A stretch of 64,000 nt of DNA, from the NCBI GenBank assembly GCA_963793025.1, contig CAWBYL010000004.1, positions 62,001 through 126,000 on the forward strand, in the 5' to 3' direction. Under the pieces are notes generated by a model. That model saw only the letters and a program-made list of their open reading frames with translations. It was not told the DNA's origin and made no database searches. The DNA comes from CAWBYL01 sp963793025. Lineage in GTDB: Bacteria; Actinomycetota; Acidimicrobiia; Acidimicrobiales; Acidimicrobilacustridaceae. The position numbers and the translations under genes are program-made. Positions 25,031 to 33,378 of this stretch are shown piece after piece (position 1 is the stretch's first letter; each line of letters begins with the position of its first letter).

Positions 25031-25791
25031 GCACCCCCGCCCCCGAGTACGTCGCCGGCCACGGCCTCCTGGCCGGCAAGAAGGTGCTCGTGACTGCGGC
25101 CGCGGGCACGGGCATCGGCTTCGCCGCCGCCAAGCGCTGCGTGGAGGAGGGCGCCACCGTCGTCGTCTCCGACAAGCACGAGCGTCGCTGCGCCGAGTCG
25201 GCCGCCGAGCTGGGCGTCACCGGCATCCCCTGCGACGTCACCGTGGAGGACGACGTGCAGGCCCTGGTGGCCGGAGCCGCCGAAGCCCTCGGGGGTCTCG
25301 ACGTCGTGATCAACAACGCCGGGCTGGGGGGCGAGGTGCCCATCGTCGACATGACCGACGACCAGTGGAACCTGGTGCTCGACGTGACCTTGAACGGCAC
25401 GTTCCGCTGTGTGCGGGCCGAGCTGCAGTACCTCTACGAGAACGGCGGCGGGGTCATCGTGAACAACGCCTCCGTGCTCGGCTGGCGGGCGCAGGAGGGC
25501 CAGGCCCACTACGCCGCGGCCAAGGCCGGGGTGATGGCGCTGACCCGCTGCGCCGCCATCGAGGCCGCCTCCCACGGCGTGCGCATCAACGCGGTGGCGC
25601 CCAGCCTGGCCATGCATCCCTTCCTGGCCAAGGTCACCAGCGACGAGCTGCTGGCCGAGCTCGAGCAGCGTGAGGCCTTCGGCCGAGCGGCCGAGCCGTG
25701 GGAGATCGCCAACGTGATGGTGTTCCTCGCCTCCGACTACAGCTCGTACATGACGGGCGAGGTCGTGTCGGTCTCCAGCCAGCACCCCTGA
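25027..25791 (+). CDS. ipdF: Short-chain dehydrogenase IpdF (HIP catabolism)
   Basis: This 254-residue classical SDR has the distinctive cofactor motif TAAAGTGIG near residue 25, which I remember from mycobacterial IpdF (Rv3559c), with NNAG and the active-site HYAAAK. IpdF oxidises the 5-hydroxyl of the HIP-CoA-derived intermediate to a ketone. It is translationally coupled to fadE30 by an ATGA overlap, matching the mycobacterial gene pair. Tetramer-type C-terminus ending VSSQHP. No signal peptide; cytoplasmic. A hairpin at 25810-25857 ends the transcript. Confidence 0.88.
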   Translation: MSTPAPEYVAGHGLLAGKKVLVTAAAGTGIGFAAAKRCVEEGATVVVSDKHERRCAESAAELGVTGIPCDVTVEDDVQALVAGAAEALGGLDVVINNAGLGGEVPIVDMTDDQWNLVLDVTLNGTFRCVRAELQYLYENGGGVIVNNASVLGWRAQEGQAHYAAAKAGVMALTRCAAIEAASHGVRINAVAPSLAMHPFLAKVTSDELLAELEQREAFGRAAEPWEIANVMVFLASDYSSYMTGEVVSVSSQHP

Positions 25792-25809
25792 CCCCCGCTC
25801 TCCCACCCC

Positions 25810-25857
25810 GTTCTGGCCGACATTGCCCACGTAGTCCGTCGTGGCTGTCACCAGAAC
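25810..25857. repeat. Intergenic palindrome, repeat family B copy 2 (terminator between convergent genes)
   Basis: Imperfect hairpin with matched ends GTTCTGG/CCAGAAC and an inner GCCCACG/CGTGGC. It contains the same GGCCGACAT...CCCACGTA core as the hairpin at 23674 and lies between the convergent stops at 25791 and 25874. Confidence 0.65.
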
Positions 25858-25873
25858 CGGTTGTTTGGCGGCG

Positions 25874-27236
25874 TCAGCGGAAGGTCTGGATGGGGAGGTG
25901 GGTGGCCATGGCCGAGCCCGGGGGGCCGAGCAGGGCGTGGGCCCGCAGGTTGCGGCGGTGGAACAGGACCAACAGGTCCTCGTCATGGGCCCCGGTGTCG
26001 GCGTCGGCCAGCACGTAGCGCTCCAGCTCGGCCTCCCCGCTGAACCAGTCGTCGGGACGGTGGCCGAGCAGCTGGTGCAGGTCGTCGAGGTCGGCGGCCG
26101 ACGACGACGCCCCCACCTCGAGGGCGCGGCCGGCGTGGCGGGCCTCGCGGAACAGCGCCCGCAGGCGGTAGCGCAGGAACTCGTCCTCCACCGCGTCAGG
26201 GCCGACCGACAGGGTGCGCAGCACCGCGGCCAGGTGGTCGACCGGGGTGGTGGCCCGGCTGCGCTCGGAGTCGGGCTCCTCGACGGTGGGCAGCTCGAGG
26301 TCGAGGAGCTCGGCCAGGGCCTCGGTGGCGAACAGGTTCGTCTCGAGGCACCACTGCATGTTGGTCATGAGGTCGGTGTCGGCAGTGGGCTGGCGGACGG
26401 CCTGGCCCACGGCCAGCTGGTTGGTGAGGGTGAAGAAGAGGTGGTGGCGCATCAGCGCTTCGGTGTCGACGGGCGTCCCGCTCAGCTCCTCGTACCGGGC
26501 GTAGAGGGTGGGGAAGTCGCCGTAGCCGACGATGGTGTCGCGCATGCGCCATGCGGCCAGATCCATCATGGGGTCGCCGATGTGGCCGATCTCCAGATCG
26601 AGCACGGCGACGATGTGGCCGTCGGCCTGGTGGAACTGGCCGGAGTCCCACACGATCACCGACTCCCGGCCGCGTGAGCGCGGCGGGTTGCGTCGGAGCC
26701 AGCCGAGACAGAACTCCATGAACGGGTCGGGCCCGTTCTTGGTCGAGCGGTAGACAGCCTCGTAGCGGGCCGATCCCCAGCAGCCCCGACTCCTCCGGGG
26801 TGGGGGCGCGCAGGATCCCGGCCTCGGCGAAGGGCTCGACCGCGAAGGCGTGCATGCGGGCGAGGATCTGCAGGTAGTCGTCCACCGCAGCGGCCCGGTC
26901 GGCGTCGGCGGTGCCGACGAAGTCCTGCTGGCCGCCCACGCGGTCCATGACGTAGGCCATGGGGTCGTCGATCCAGCCGTGCACCGCCGGGGTGGGGATC
27001 TCCCGCTCGTGGAGCAGCTCCTGGAGTCGCATCTCGTGGTCGAGGGGGAAGATCAGGGGCATGTCGGTGCGGTCGCCCCGCACCACCAGCTCGAGCACCT
27101 CACCGTCCCGCTCGACGTCGGCGAACCACACGGGCCGCCACCGGGGCTGGCGCCGCAGGTCGGTCACCGTGCCGCCGAGCTCGCGCTCCAGCCACTGCCG
27201 GACGCGCTCGGTCTGGTCTGCTCTGGTGTCCCCCAT
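25874..27236 (-). pseudogene. Aminoglycoside-phosphotransferase-like kinase, frame broken by one extra base
   Basis: Two minus-strand frames together encode one protein of the APH/choline-kinase-like fold. The first, from ATG 27236, reads to GLLGI near 26775; the second continues as SARYEAVYRSTKNGPDPFMEF and runs to the stop at 25874. Removing one C from the CCCC run at 26775-26778 joins them as GLLGSARYEAVYR, restoring a protein of about 453 residues. The ATP/Mg motif is LDLEIGHIGDPMMDL, equivalent to the conserved D-x-E...GDP. The usual HGD(x4)N catalytic loop is altered to WDSGQFH. The change is either a real lesion or a sequencing indel. Actinobacterial members of this group sit near lipid-CoA genes; substrate unknown. 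Confidence 0.78.
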
Positions 27237-27279
27237 GGGCCTCAGTCTGGCTCGCCCGGCGACCCCTCGCCCCGGGTGG

Positions 27280-28035
27280 TCAGGGCTCGTCGATGACCTG
27301 GGGGCGGTCGCCGCCCCCGTGGGCGGCGATGTCGGCGCCGGTCACGTAGGACGCCAGGTCGGAGGCGAGGTAGACGGCCACGTTGCCGATGTCGGTCGTC
27401 TGGGCCAGACGACCGATGGGGATGAGGGCCTCGACCTGGGCCCGTCGGTCGCCCTCGCCGTAGAAGAGCTCGGCCTGCTCGGTGAGGATGTAGCCACAGG
27501 TGATGGAGTTGACCCGCACCGTGGGCCCCCACTCGAGGGCCAACGTGGTGGTGAGCTGCTTCAGCCCGGCCTTGGCCGCGCCGTAGGCCGCGGTGGTGGG
27601 CGACGGGCGCTGGGCGACGATCGATCCGACGTTGACGATCGACCCGCCGCCGTCCTGGTCCTTCATGTGGTGATAGGCGCGCTGGGCGACGTAGAGAGGG
27701 GCCAGGAGGTTGAGGGCGACGATGCGCTCGGAGAACCGAGGCGAGGCCTCGGCCGAGTCGGCGGGCGGCGACCCGCCGGCGTTGTTCACCACGCAGTCGA
27801 GGCGCCCGTGAACGGCGTGGGCGTCGTCGACGGCGGCGAAGGCGGCCTCGCCGTCGCGCAGGTCGGCGGCCACGAACGTCCAGCCGTCGGGCAGCGCCGT
27901 CTCCGGCTCCCGGCGGGCGCACACCACCACCGAGGCGCCGGCGTCGGCGAAGCGCTGGGCGATGCCCCGCCCGACCCCCTTGGTCCCGCCCGTGACCAGC
28001 ACGGCCTTGCCCGACAGATCGATCTCCAACGCCAC
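27280..28035 (-). CDS. SDR-family oxidoreductase divergent from echA20
   Basis: This 251-residue classical SDR has TGGTKGVG, NNAG and the active-site YGAAK. I chose GTG at 28035 because it follows GGGGAGAGG at normal spacing and puts the glycine motif at residue 12; the frame further upstream runs into the promoter and is not convincing. It lies back-to-back with echA20, sharing an operator between them. In M. tuberculosis SDR genes also lie divergent from echA20 (Rv3548c-Rv3549c next to Rv3550, from memory), so a role in steroid C/D-ring breakdown is likely. Its step is not known. Confidence 0.83.
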   Translation of the reverse strand: MALEIDLSGKAVLVTGGTKGVGRGIAQRFADAGASVVVCARREPETALPDGWTFVAADLRDGEAAFAAVDDAHAVHGRLDCVVNNAGGSPPADSAEASPRFSERIVALNLLAPLYVAQRAYHHMKDQDGGGSIVNVGSIVAQRPSPTTAAYGAAKAGLKQLTTTLALEWGPTVRVNSITCGYILTEQAELFYGEGDRRAQVEALIPIGRLAQTTDIGNVAVYLASDLASYVTGADIAAHGGGDRPQVIDEP

Positions 28036-28088
28036 GGTTGCCTCTCCCCACTGGTCCAGATCGAGCGACCCTAGCCAAGCCTCCCGCA

Positions 28089-28105
28089 TCTGACTGTCCG
28101 TCAGA
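28089..28105. promoter_or_regulatory. 17-bp palindromic operator, site 5
   Basis: TCTGACTGTCCGTCAGA has perfect arms, in the 92-nt divergent region between the SDR (28035, minus) and echA20 (28128, plus). A TAGCGT box at 28114-28119, 8 nt before the echA20 ATG, fits a leaderless promoter just downstream of the operator. Confidence 0.88.
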
Positions 28106-28127
28106 CGTCCGTGTAGCGTCGGCGCCC

Positions 28128-28916
28128 ATGGGGATCGAAGTCAGCGTCGGTGACGACGGAATCGCCGAGGTCGTGCAGAACTGCCCACCCGTGAACGCCC
28201 TCACGGTGGCCGAGTGGTTCCAACTGGCCGACGAGGTGCGCCGCCTCGGCGCCGATCCGGCCGTTCGGGTGGTGATCCTGCGGGCCGAGGGCAAGGGCTT
28301 CAACGCCGGCGTCGACATCAAGGAGATGCAGAACACCGAGGGGTTCGGTGCGCTCATCGGGGCCAACAAGGGCTGCTACGCCGCCTTCGCCGCTGTCTAC
28401 GAGTGCGAGGTGCCGGTCATCGCCGCCGCCCACGGCTTCTGCGTCGGGGGCGGCATCGGGCTGGTCGGGAACGCCGATGTCATCGTCGCCGCCGAGGGCG
28501 CCAGGTTCGGCCTCCCCGAGGTCGACCGGGGCGCGCTCGGCGCCGCCACCCACCTCTCCCGCCTGGTGCCCCAGCACAAGATCCGCGAGATGGTCTACAC
28601 GTCGGCCAACGCCACCGCCGAGCAGCTCCACGCCTGGGGGTCGGTGTCGCGTGTCGTGCCCGCCGACGAGCTGCTCGCCGCCGCCCGGGAGCTGGCGGGC
28701 AGCATCGCCGCCAAGTCGCCCACCGTCATCCGCGCCGCCAAGGAGAGCCTCAACGGCATCGACCTGTGGGACGTGAAGAAGAGCTACCGCTTCGAGCAGG
28801 GCTTCACCTTCGAGCTGAACCTCTCGGGCGTGTCCGACGACCTCCGCGACGACTTCGTCGTCGAGGGCAAGAGCGCCGGATCCAGCGGCGAGACGAAGAC
28901 CGAGAAGGGGAAGTAG
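28128..28916 (+). CDS. echA20: EchA20, ring-D-opening hydrolase of the HIP pathway
   Basis: This 262-residue crotonase-fold protein matches M. tuberculosis EchA20 (Rv3550) closely from memory: GFNAGVDIKEMQ-N-TEGF, the oxyanion-hole block FCVGGGIGLVGN, GLPEVDRGALGAATHLSRLVPQH, and FEQGFTFELNLSGV. EchA20 hydrolytically opens ring D of the bicyclic CoA thioester (HIEC-CoA) to give COCHEA-CoA. The ATG at 28128 has no ribosome binding site and probably heads a leaderless mRNA. It is first in an operon with ipdA, ipdB and ipdC, the same order as in mycobacteria. The extra charged C-terminal tail (about 15 residues, GSSGETKTEKGK) is a small oddity. Confidence 0.94.
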   Translation: MGIEVSVGDDGIAEVVQNCPPVNALTVAEWFQLADEVRRLGADPAVRVVILRAEGKGFNAGVDIKEMQNTEGFGALIGANKGCYAAFAAVYECEVPVIAAAHGFCVGGGIGLVGNADVIVAAEGARFGLPEVDRGALGAATHLSRLVPQHKIREMVYTSANATAEQLHAWGSVSRVVPADELLAAARELAGSIAAKSPTVIRAAKESLNGIDLWDVKKSYRFEQGFTFELNLSGVSDDLRDDFVVEGKSAGSSGETKTEKGK

Positions 28917-29786
28917 ATGGCACCGTCCACCACCACCAAGCGCATGACCGAGGACGAGGCGGTCGCCACCCTCGCCGACGGCATGACGATCGGCATCGGC
29001 GGGTGGGGCAGCCGGCGCAAGCCCATGTCCGCCGTGCGGGCCATCCTGCGCAGTGACCTGACCGACCTCACCGTCGTGTCCTACGGCGGTCCCGACGTCG
29101 GCCTGCTCTGTGCCGCCGGCAAGGTCCGCAAGCTCGTCTACGGCTTCGTGTCCCTCGACTCCATCGCCCTCGAGCCCCACTTCCGCCTCGCTCGCCAGAG
29201 CGGTTCCATCCCCGAGGTCGTCGAGTACGACGAGGGCATGCTGCAGTGGGGTCTCTACGCCGCCGCCGTGCGACTGCCCTTCCTCCCCACCCGGGCCGGG
29301 CTCGGGTCCGACGTGGTCAAGAACTCGCCCGACCTGCGCACCGTCACCAGCCCCTACGCCGACGGCGAGGAGCTGCTGGCCGTGCCCGCCCTCACCCTCG
29401 ACGCCGCCTTCGTGCACCTCAACCGGGCCGACGAGCGGGGCAACGCCCAGTTCCTCGGGCCGGACCTCTACTTCGACGACCTGTTCCTCGGGGCCGCCGC
29501 CTCCGGTCGGCGCTTCCTCTCGTGCGAGAAGGTCGTGCCCACCGCCGAGCTGCTCGAGAACGGCACCTTCCACACCATGAAGATCAACCGGTCGATGGTC
29601 GACGGCGTGATCGAGGCCCCCAACGGTGCCCACTTCACCAACTGCCAGCCCGACTACGAGCGCGACGAGGGCTTCCAGAAGGAGTACGCCAAGGCGGCGG
29701 GTGATCCCGAGGCCTGGCAGGCGTTCGTGGCCACCTATCTCTCCGGTTCTGAAGCCGACTACCAGAAGGCGGTGGCCTCCCGATGA
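28917..29786 (+). CDS. ipdA: IpdA, alpha subunit of the ring-C-opening hydrolase IpdAB
   Basis: This 289-residue protein begins right after the echA20 stop (TAGATG). It has the class-I CoA-transferase fold with DGMTIGIGGWGSRRKPM at the N-terminus, YGGPDVGLLCAAGKV, and LNRADERGNAQFLGPDLYFDDLFL, blocks that match mycobacterial IpdA (Rv3551). IpdA and IpdB form a hydrolase that opens ring C of COCHEA-CoA, despite the transferase fold. The C-terminus LSGSEADYQKAVASR is also shared. ipdB follows with an ATGA overlap. Length and motifs are regular. Confidence 0.94.
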   Translation: MAPSTTTKRMTEDEAVATLADGMTIGIGGWGSRRKPMSAVRAILRSDLTDLTVVSYGGPDVGLLCAAGKVRKLVYGFVSLDSIALEPHFRLARQSGSIPEVVEYDEGMLQWGLYAAAVRLPFLPTRAGLGSDVVKNSPDLRTVTSPYADGEELLAVPALTLDAAFVHLNRADERGNAQFLGPDLYFDDLFLGAAASGRRFLSCEKVVPTAELLENGTFHTMKINRSMVDGVIEAPNGAHFTNCQPDYERDEGFQKEYAKAAGDPEAWQAFVATYLSGSEADYQKAVASR

Positions 29787-30562
29787 GCGCCGACGTGAGC
29801 TCGAACGACGTGACCCTCGGCGAGATCTGCGTGGCGGCGGTGGCCGACGCCTTCCGGGGCGACGGCGAGATCTTCGCCTCGGGCATGGGCAACATCCCCT
29901 CCCTCGGGGCGCGCCTGGCCCGGGCCACCTTCGAACCCGACCTGCTCGTGTCCGACGGCGAGGCCTTCTTCGTGGCCAACGACCTTCCGCTCGGCGGAAC
30001 CGACAAGGAGGTCGAGGGCTGGATCCCGTTCCGCACCGTCTTCGACACCCTCTGGGGCGGCCGTCGCCACGTGGTCATGGGCGCCAGCCAGATCGACGCC
30101 TACGGCAACCAGAACATCGCCAACATCGGAGCGTGGGACAAGCCCAAGGCTCAGCTCCTCGGTGTCCGCGGCGCCCCCGGCAACACCATCAACCACACCA
30201 CGAGCTACTTCATCGGCAACCACACCAGCCGGGTGTTCGTGGAGAAGGTCGACACCGTGTCGGGCGTCGGCTACGACCGGGCCGCCGAGCTGGGCGACTG
30301 GGTGAAGGCCCACCACGAGATCCGCCGGGTCGTCACCAACCTGGCCGTGCTCGACTTCGCCACCCCCGACCACCGCATGCGGATCGCCTCCGTCCATCCC
30401 GGGGTGTCGGTCGACGACGTGGTCGGCGCCACCGGCTTCGAGCTGGTCGTGGCCGACGACGTCCCCACCACCCGGCTCCCCACCGCCGAGGAGCTCACCG
30501 TGCTCCGCGAGGTCCTCGATCCGAGGTCGTTCCGCGACCGCGAGCTCCCCGCTCCGGCCTGA
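29783..30562 (+). CDS. ipdB: IpdB, beta subunit of the ring-C-opening hydrolase IpdAB
   Basis: This 259-residue partner of IpdA overlaps it by 4 nt. Conserved blocks are GNIPSLGARLARATFEPD, RRHVVMGASQIDAYGNQNI, GVRGAPGNTINHTTSYFIGNH and DFATPDHRMRIASVHPGV, matching mycobacterial IpdB (Rv3552). It completes the alpha2-beta2 COCHEA-CoA hydrolase. The stop TGA overlaps the ATG of ipdC as TGATG, so ipdC would be translationally coupled if its frame were intact. Confidence 0.94.
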   Translation: MSADVSSNDVTLGEICVAAVADAFRGDGEIFASGMGNIPSLGARLARATFEPDLLVSDGEAFFVANDLPLGGTDKEVEGWIPFRTVFDTLWGGRRHVVMGASQIDAYGNQNIANIGAWDKPKAQLLGVRGAPGNTINHTTSYFIGNHTSRVFVEKVDTVSGVGYDRAAELGDWVKAHHEIRRVVTNLAVLDFATPDHRMRIASVHPGVSVDDVVGATGFELVVADDVPTTRLPTAEELTVLREVLDPRSFRDRELPAPA

Positions 30563-31642
30563 TGCACCCCGCGCTCCACACGCCGCTGCGTCGACCTGCT
30601 CGGGTCCCGCTACCCGATCGTGCAGACCGGCATGGGTTGGGTGGCCGGGCCCAAGCTGGTGTCGGCCACCAGCAACGCCGGGGCCTTCGGCATCATCGCC
30701 TCGGCCACCATGACCTACGACGAGCTGGTCGTCGCCATCGCCGACACCAAGCGCCGCACCAAGGCTCCGTTCGGCGTGAACTTCCGCGCCGACGCCGACG
30801 ACATCCGCCAGCGCCTCGACCTCATCATCCGTGAGGGGGTCGCCGTCGCCTCCTTCGCCCAGGCGCCCCGCAAGGACCTCATCGACCACCTCCACGACCA
30901 CGGCGTGAAGGTCATGCCGTCGATCGGGGCCAAGCGCCACGCCGAGAAGGTCATGGAGTGGGGCGTCGACGCCGTGCTCGTGCAGGGTGGTGAAGGCGGT
31001 GGCCACACCGGCTCGGTGCCCACCTCCCTGCTGCTGCCCGAGGTCGTCGACGTGGTCGGCGGACGGGTCCCCGTCGTCGCCGCCGGCGGCTACTTCGACG
31101 GGCGCGGCCTGGTCGCGGCGCTGGCCTACGGCGCCAGCGGCGTGGCCATGGGCACGCGGTTCCTGCTCACCTCCGACTCGGCCGTGCCCGTCGAGGTGAA
31201 GAAGGCCTACCTCGGCACCCCGGTCACGGGAACGGTCGTGACGACCAAGATCGACGGCGCCCCCCACCGGGTGATCCGCACCGAGCTGGTCGAGGAGATG
31301 GACTCGGCCTCGCCCATCACCGCGGTGCCGAAGGCGGTGGCCAACGCCGCTCGCTTCCGCAAGTACACCGGCCTGACCTGGCTGCAGATGGCCAAGGAGG
31401 GACTGGCCATGAAGAAGCGCATGGACATGCCGTGGGCCGAGGTGATCATGGCGGGAAACACACCGATCCTCACCAAGGCCACGCTGGTCGACGGCGAGCT
31501 CGACGCCGGCATCCTCCCCACCGGCCAGGTCGTGGGGGTCATCGACGACCTCCCGTCGGCCGACGAGGTCGTCGGGCGCATCATCGCCGAGGCCGAGGCC
31601 ACCCTGGCCCGCCTGACCGGAACCGAGGAGGACGGATCGTGA
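30562..31642 (+). CDS. ipdC: IpdC, flavin-dependent enzyme of the HIP pathway, with an apparent N-terminal frameshift
   Basis: From GTG 30620 onward the frame gives IpdC: YPIVQTGMGWVAGPKLVS, PSIGAKRHAEKV, VQGGEGGGHTG and the FMN-phosphate loop AAGGYFDGRG, matching mycobacterial IpdC (Rv3553). Homologues have about 20 further N-terminal residues. These are split here: ATG 30562, coupled to the ipdB stop, reads MHPALHTPLR, then the homology continues one base later as DLLGSRYPIV. Deleting one base in 30589-30594 gives TPLRDLLGSRYPIV, aligning with the mycobacterial start. IpdC belongs to the nitronate-monooxygenase-like FMN family and acts before EchA20 in forming HIEC-CoA. The lesion may be a sequencing indel; otherwise translation must start at 30620. 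Confidence 0.85.
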
Positions 31643-32121
31643 CCGAAAGCTCCGACACCCCGACCGCCGCCACCGTCCTCGACGGAGCCGACGCGGTGCG
31701 GGCCGCGGTCGGCACCCACCTCGGTTACAGCGACTGGCTCCGGATCGACCAGGACCGGGTGAACACCTTCGCCGACGCCACCGGCGACCACCAGTGGATC
31801 CACGTCGACCCCGAGCGGGCCAAGGACGGGCCCTTCGGCGCGCCGATCGCCCACGGCTACCTCACCATGTCGCTGTCGAACTACTTCCTGCCCCAGATCG
31901 TCGAGACCCGCGGCTTCTCGGCCGGCATCAACTACGGCGTCGACAGGGTCCGGTTCCCGTCGCCGGTGAAGGTGGGGGAGCGCATCCGCGCCGGGGCCGA
32001 GATGGTCGAGGTCACCGAGGTCAAGGGCGGCATCCAGACGCTCGTGCGCATCACCGTCGAGATCGAGGGCGGCACCCGGCCGGCCTGCGTGATCGACTCC
32101 ATCAGCCGCTGGCTCGACTGA
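31639..32121 (+). CDS. MaoC-like (R)-specific enoyl-CoA hydratase
   Basis: This 160-residue hot-dog-fold protein starts with GTG at 31639, overlapping the ipdC stop as GTGA. The hydratase motif with catalytic Asp and His is seen in FADATGDHQWIHVD, followed by GPFGAPIAHGYLTMSL. Its length fits the single-domain NodN/MaoC group. It would hydrate a 2-enoyl-CoA. In steroid degradation such enzymes act on side-chain or ring-derived enoyl-CoAs. Its place at the end of the echA20-ipdABC operon argues for a ring C/D step, but the mycobacterial clusters do not, as far as I remember, have a MaoC gene at this position. Confidence 0.87.
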   Translation: MTESSDTPTAATVLDGADAVRAAVGTHLGYSDWLRIDQDRVNTFADATGDHQWIHVDPERAKDGPFGAPIAHGYLTMSLSNYFLPQIVETRGFSAGINYGVDRVRFPSPVKVGERIRAGAEMVEVTEVKGGIQTLVRITVEIEGGTRPACVIDSISRWLD

Positions 32122-32133
32122 AGGGGAGTCCCC

Positions 32134-33291
32134 GTGACCAATCCGATCGGGCCACTGACGGCGGCCGACGAGGGCTTCACGCACCAGGTGGTGGAGACCT
32201 TCGCCAGCGTGGGCACCAGCGACCTGGCCTGGACCGAGAAGGTCTGTGCCATGGCCGCCGCCCGTGACGGCAGCCTCCAACTCGGCTTCGGACTCGGCAA
32301 GTACACCAACCGCAACGTCATGGACTGCTACGCCGGCATCTCCCGGGGCACCGAGCAGATCACGGTGCGGGGGAGCCGTCGTCTCTCCGACGACCCCGAG
32401 CGGCTGGGTGCGGGGCCGATCCGCTACGAGGTGCTCGAGCCCTACAAGACGGTGAAGTTCAGCCTCGAGGCCAACGACACCCAGCCCATCGCCTTCGAGT
32501 GGATCTACGAGACGGTCCTACCGCCCCTGGTGGAGGACCGCACCCACAACCGCACCGCCGGCCGGATCGCCGCGGAGCTGGTCCGCTACCACCAGATCGG
32601 CGTCTGCTCCGGTTGGGTCGAGGTCGACGGCGAGCGCACCGTGATGTCACCCGACACCTGGGTGTCGACCCGTGACCACTCATGGGGTGTGCGCTACGAC
32701 GTGGGGGCGCCGGCCACCGACCTCGAGCCCGGCGGCGGTCTCGAGGGCCGAGCGTTCCAGTTCGTGTGGAGCCCGGTGCTGATGGAGCGCCCCGACGCCA
32801 GCCGCTACGGCCTGTTCCTGAACGTCGCCCACGTGTCGGCGCCCGGCTTCCACCAGCGTACGACCACCGGCCTCGTCGAGCACCCCGACGGCACGGTCGA
32901 GCACATCGACGACGTGGAGTTCGACCTCGCCTACGACCCGGTGAACCGCCGGCTGAAGGGCGGCCGGCTGGACGCCACCATGGCCGACGGCTCGGCCCGT
33001 CCGCTGGAGGTCGAGGTCGTCTCCGACACCGGCTTCCATCTGGGCGCCGGCCTCTACTTCGGGTTCAACGGCCACCACCACGGCGAATGGCGGGGTCCGC
33101 TGGTCGTCGAGGGCGAGCGCATCGACGACTGCACCACCGCCGAGAACGCCCGCCGCCTGCACCAGATCCGCGACACCGTGGTGCGCATCACCGACCCCGT
33201 GGGTGGCGGCACCGGCTACGGCAACATGCAGCCCATCATCGTCGGCGAGTTCCCCGATCTGGGCCTCGATGCCGACTCGTCGTTCATGTGA
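32134..33291 (+). CDS. Conserved protein of the lipocalin/AttH-like type
   Basis: This 385-residue protein starts with GTG at 32134 after AAGGGGAG, 12 nt behind the MaoC stop. It is rich in beta-strand-type segments with conserved aromatic/His positions (FEWIYETVLPPL, STRDHSWGVRYDVG, FGFNGHHHGEWRG) that resemble AttH/CrtC-like or DUF7064-type proteins, built of two lipocalin-like halves that hold a hydrophobic ligand. No signal peptide or membrane helix is seen. As last gene of the echA20-ipdABC-maoC operon it may bind or isomerise a steroid intermediate. Function unknown; I assign only the fold, with limited confidence. Confidence 0.75.
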   Translation: MTNPIGPLTAADEGFTHQVVETFASVGTSDLAWTEKVCAMAAARDGSLQLGFGLGKYTNRNVMDCYAGISRGTEQITVRGSRRLSDDPERLGAGPIRYEVLEPYKTVKFSLEANDTQPIAFEWIYETVLPPLVEDRTHNRTAGRIAAELVRYHQIGVCSGWVEVDGERTVMSPDTWVSTRDHSWGVRYDVGAPATDLEPGGGLEGRAFQFVWSPVLMERPDASRYGLFLNVAHVSAPGFHQRTTTGLVEHPDGTVEHIDDVEFDLAYDPVNRRLKGGRLDATMADGSARPLEVEVVSDTGFHLGAGLYFGFNGHHHGEWRGPLVVEGERIDDCTTAENARRLHQIRDTVVRITDPVGGGTGYGNMQPIIVGEFPDLGLDADSSFM

Positions 33292-33299
33292 TCCGCGCC

Positions 33300-33322
33300 G
33301 CCGGCCTTGACATCGGGCCGGC
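33300..33322 (+). terminator. Short hairpin after the ipd operon
   Basis: GCCGGCC/GGCCGGC arms with a 9-nt loop start 9 nt after the operon stop. The loop and 3' arm overlap the proposed -35 box of the leuA leader promoter, so termination and initiation are packed together. Confidence 0.5.
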
Positions 33323-33335
33323 GAGCCGTCAGGGT
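33307..33335 (+). promoter_or_regulatory. Promoter of the leuA leader (TTGACA-N17-CAGGGT)
   Basis: TTGACA at 33307-33312 is separated by 17 nt from CAGGGT at 33330-33335. Initiation about 7 nt later falls on the ATG of the leader peptide at 33343, so the leader mRNA may be leaderless. Confidence 0.6.
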
Positions 33336-33342
33336 GGCAGGG

Positions 33343-33378
33343 ATGTCGTCCTCGACCACCTCCCTCCTCCTCGTGTAG
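33343..33378 (+). CDS. leuL: Leucine leader peptide of the leuA attenuator
   Basis: This 11-codon ORF reads MSSSTTSLLLV and stops with TAG. Three consecutive CTC leucine codons are followed by a valine codon, the classical sensor arrangement for branched-chain amino acid attenuation. Hairpins follow at once: one at 33378-33404 and a terminator with a T tract at 33405-33445, and then leuA starts at 33524. When leucyl-tRNA is scarce, a ribosome stalled on the CTC codons would cover the start of the first hairpin and change downstream folding. Attenuation of leuA has been predicted in other actinobacteria by comparative work; this instance is found here from sequence. Confidence 0.85.
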   Translation: MSSSTTSLLLV

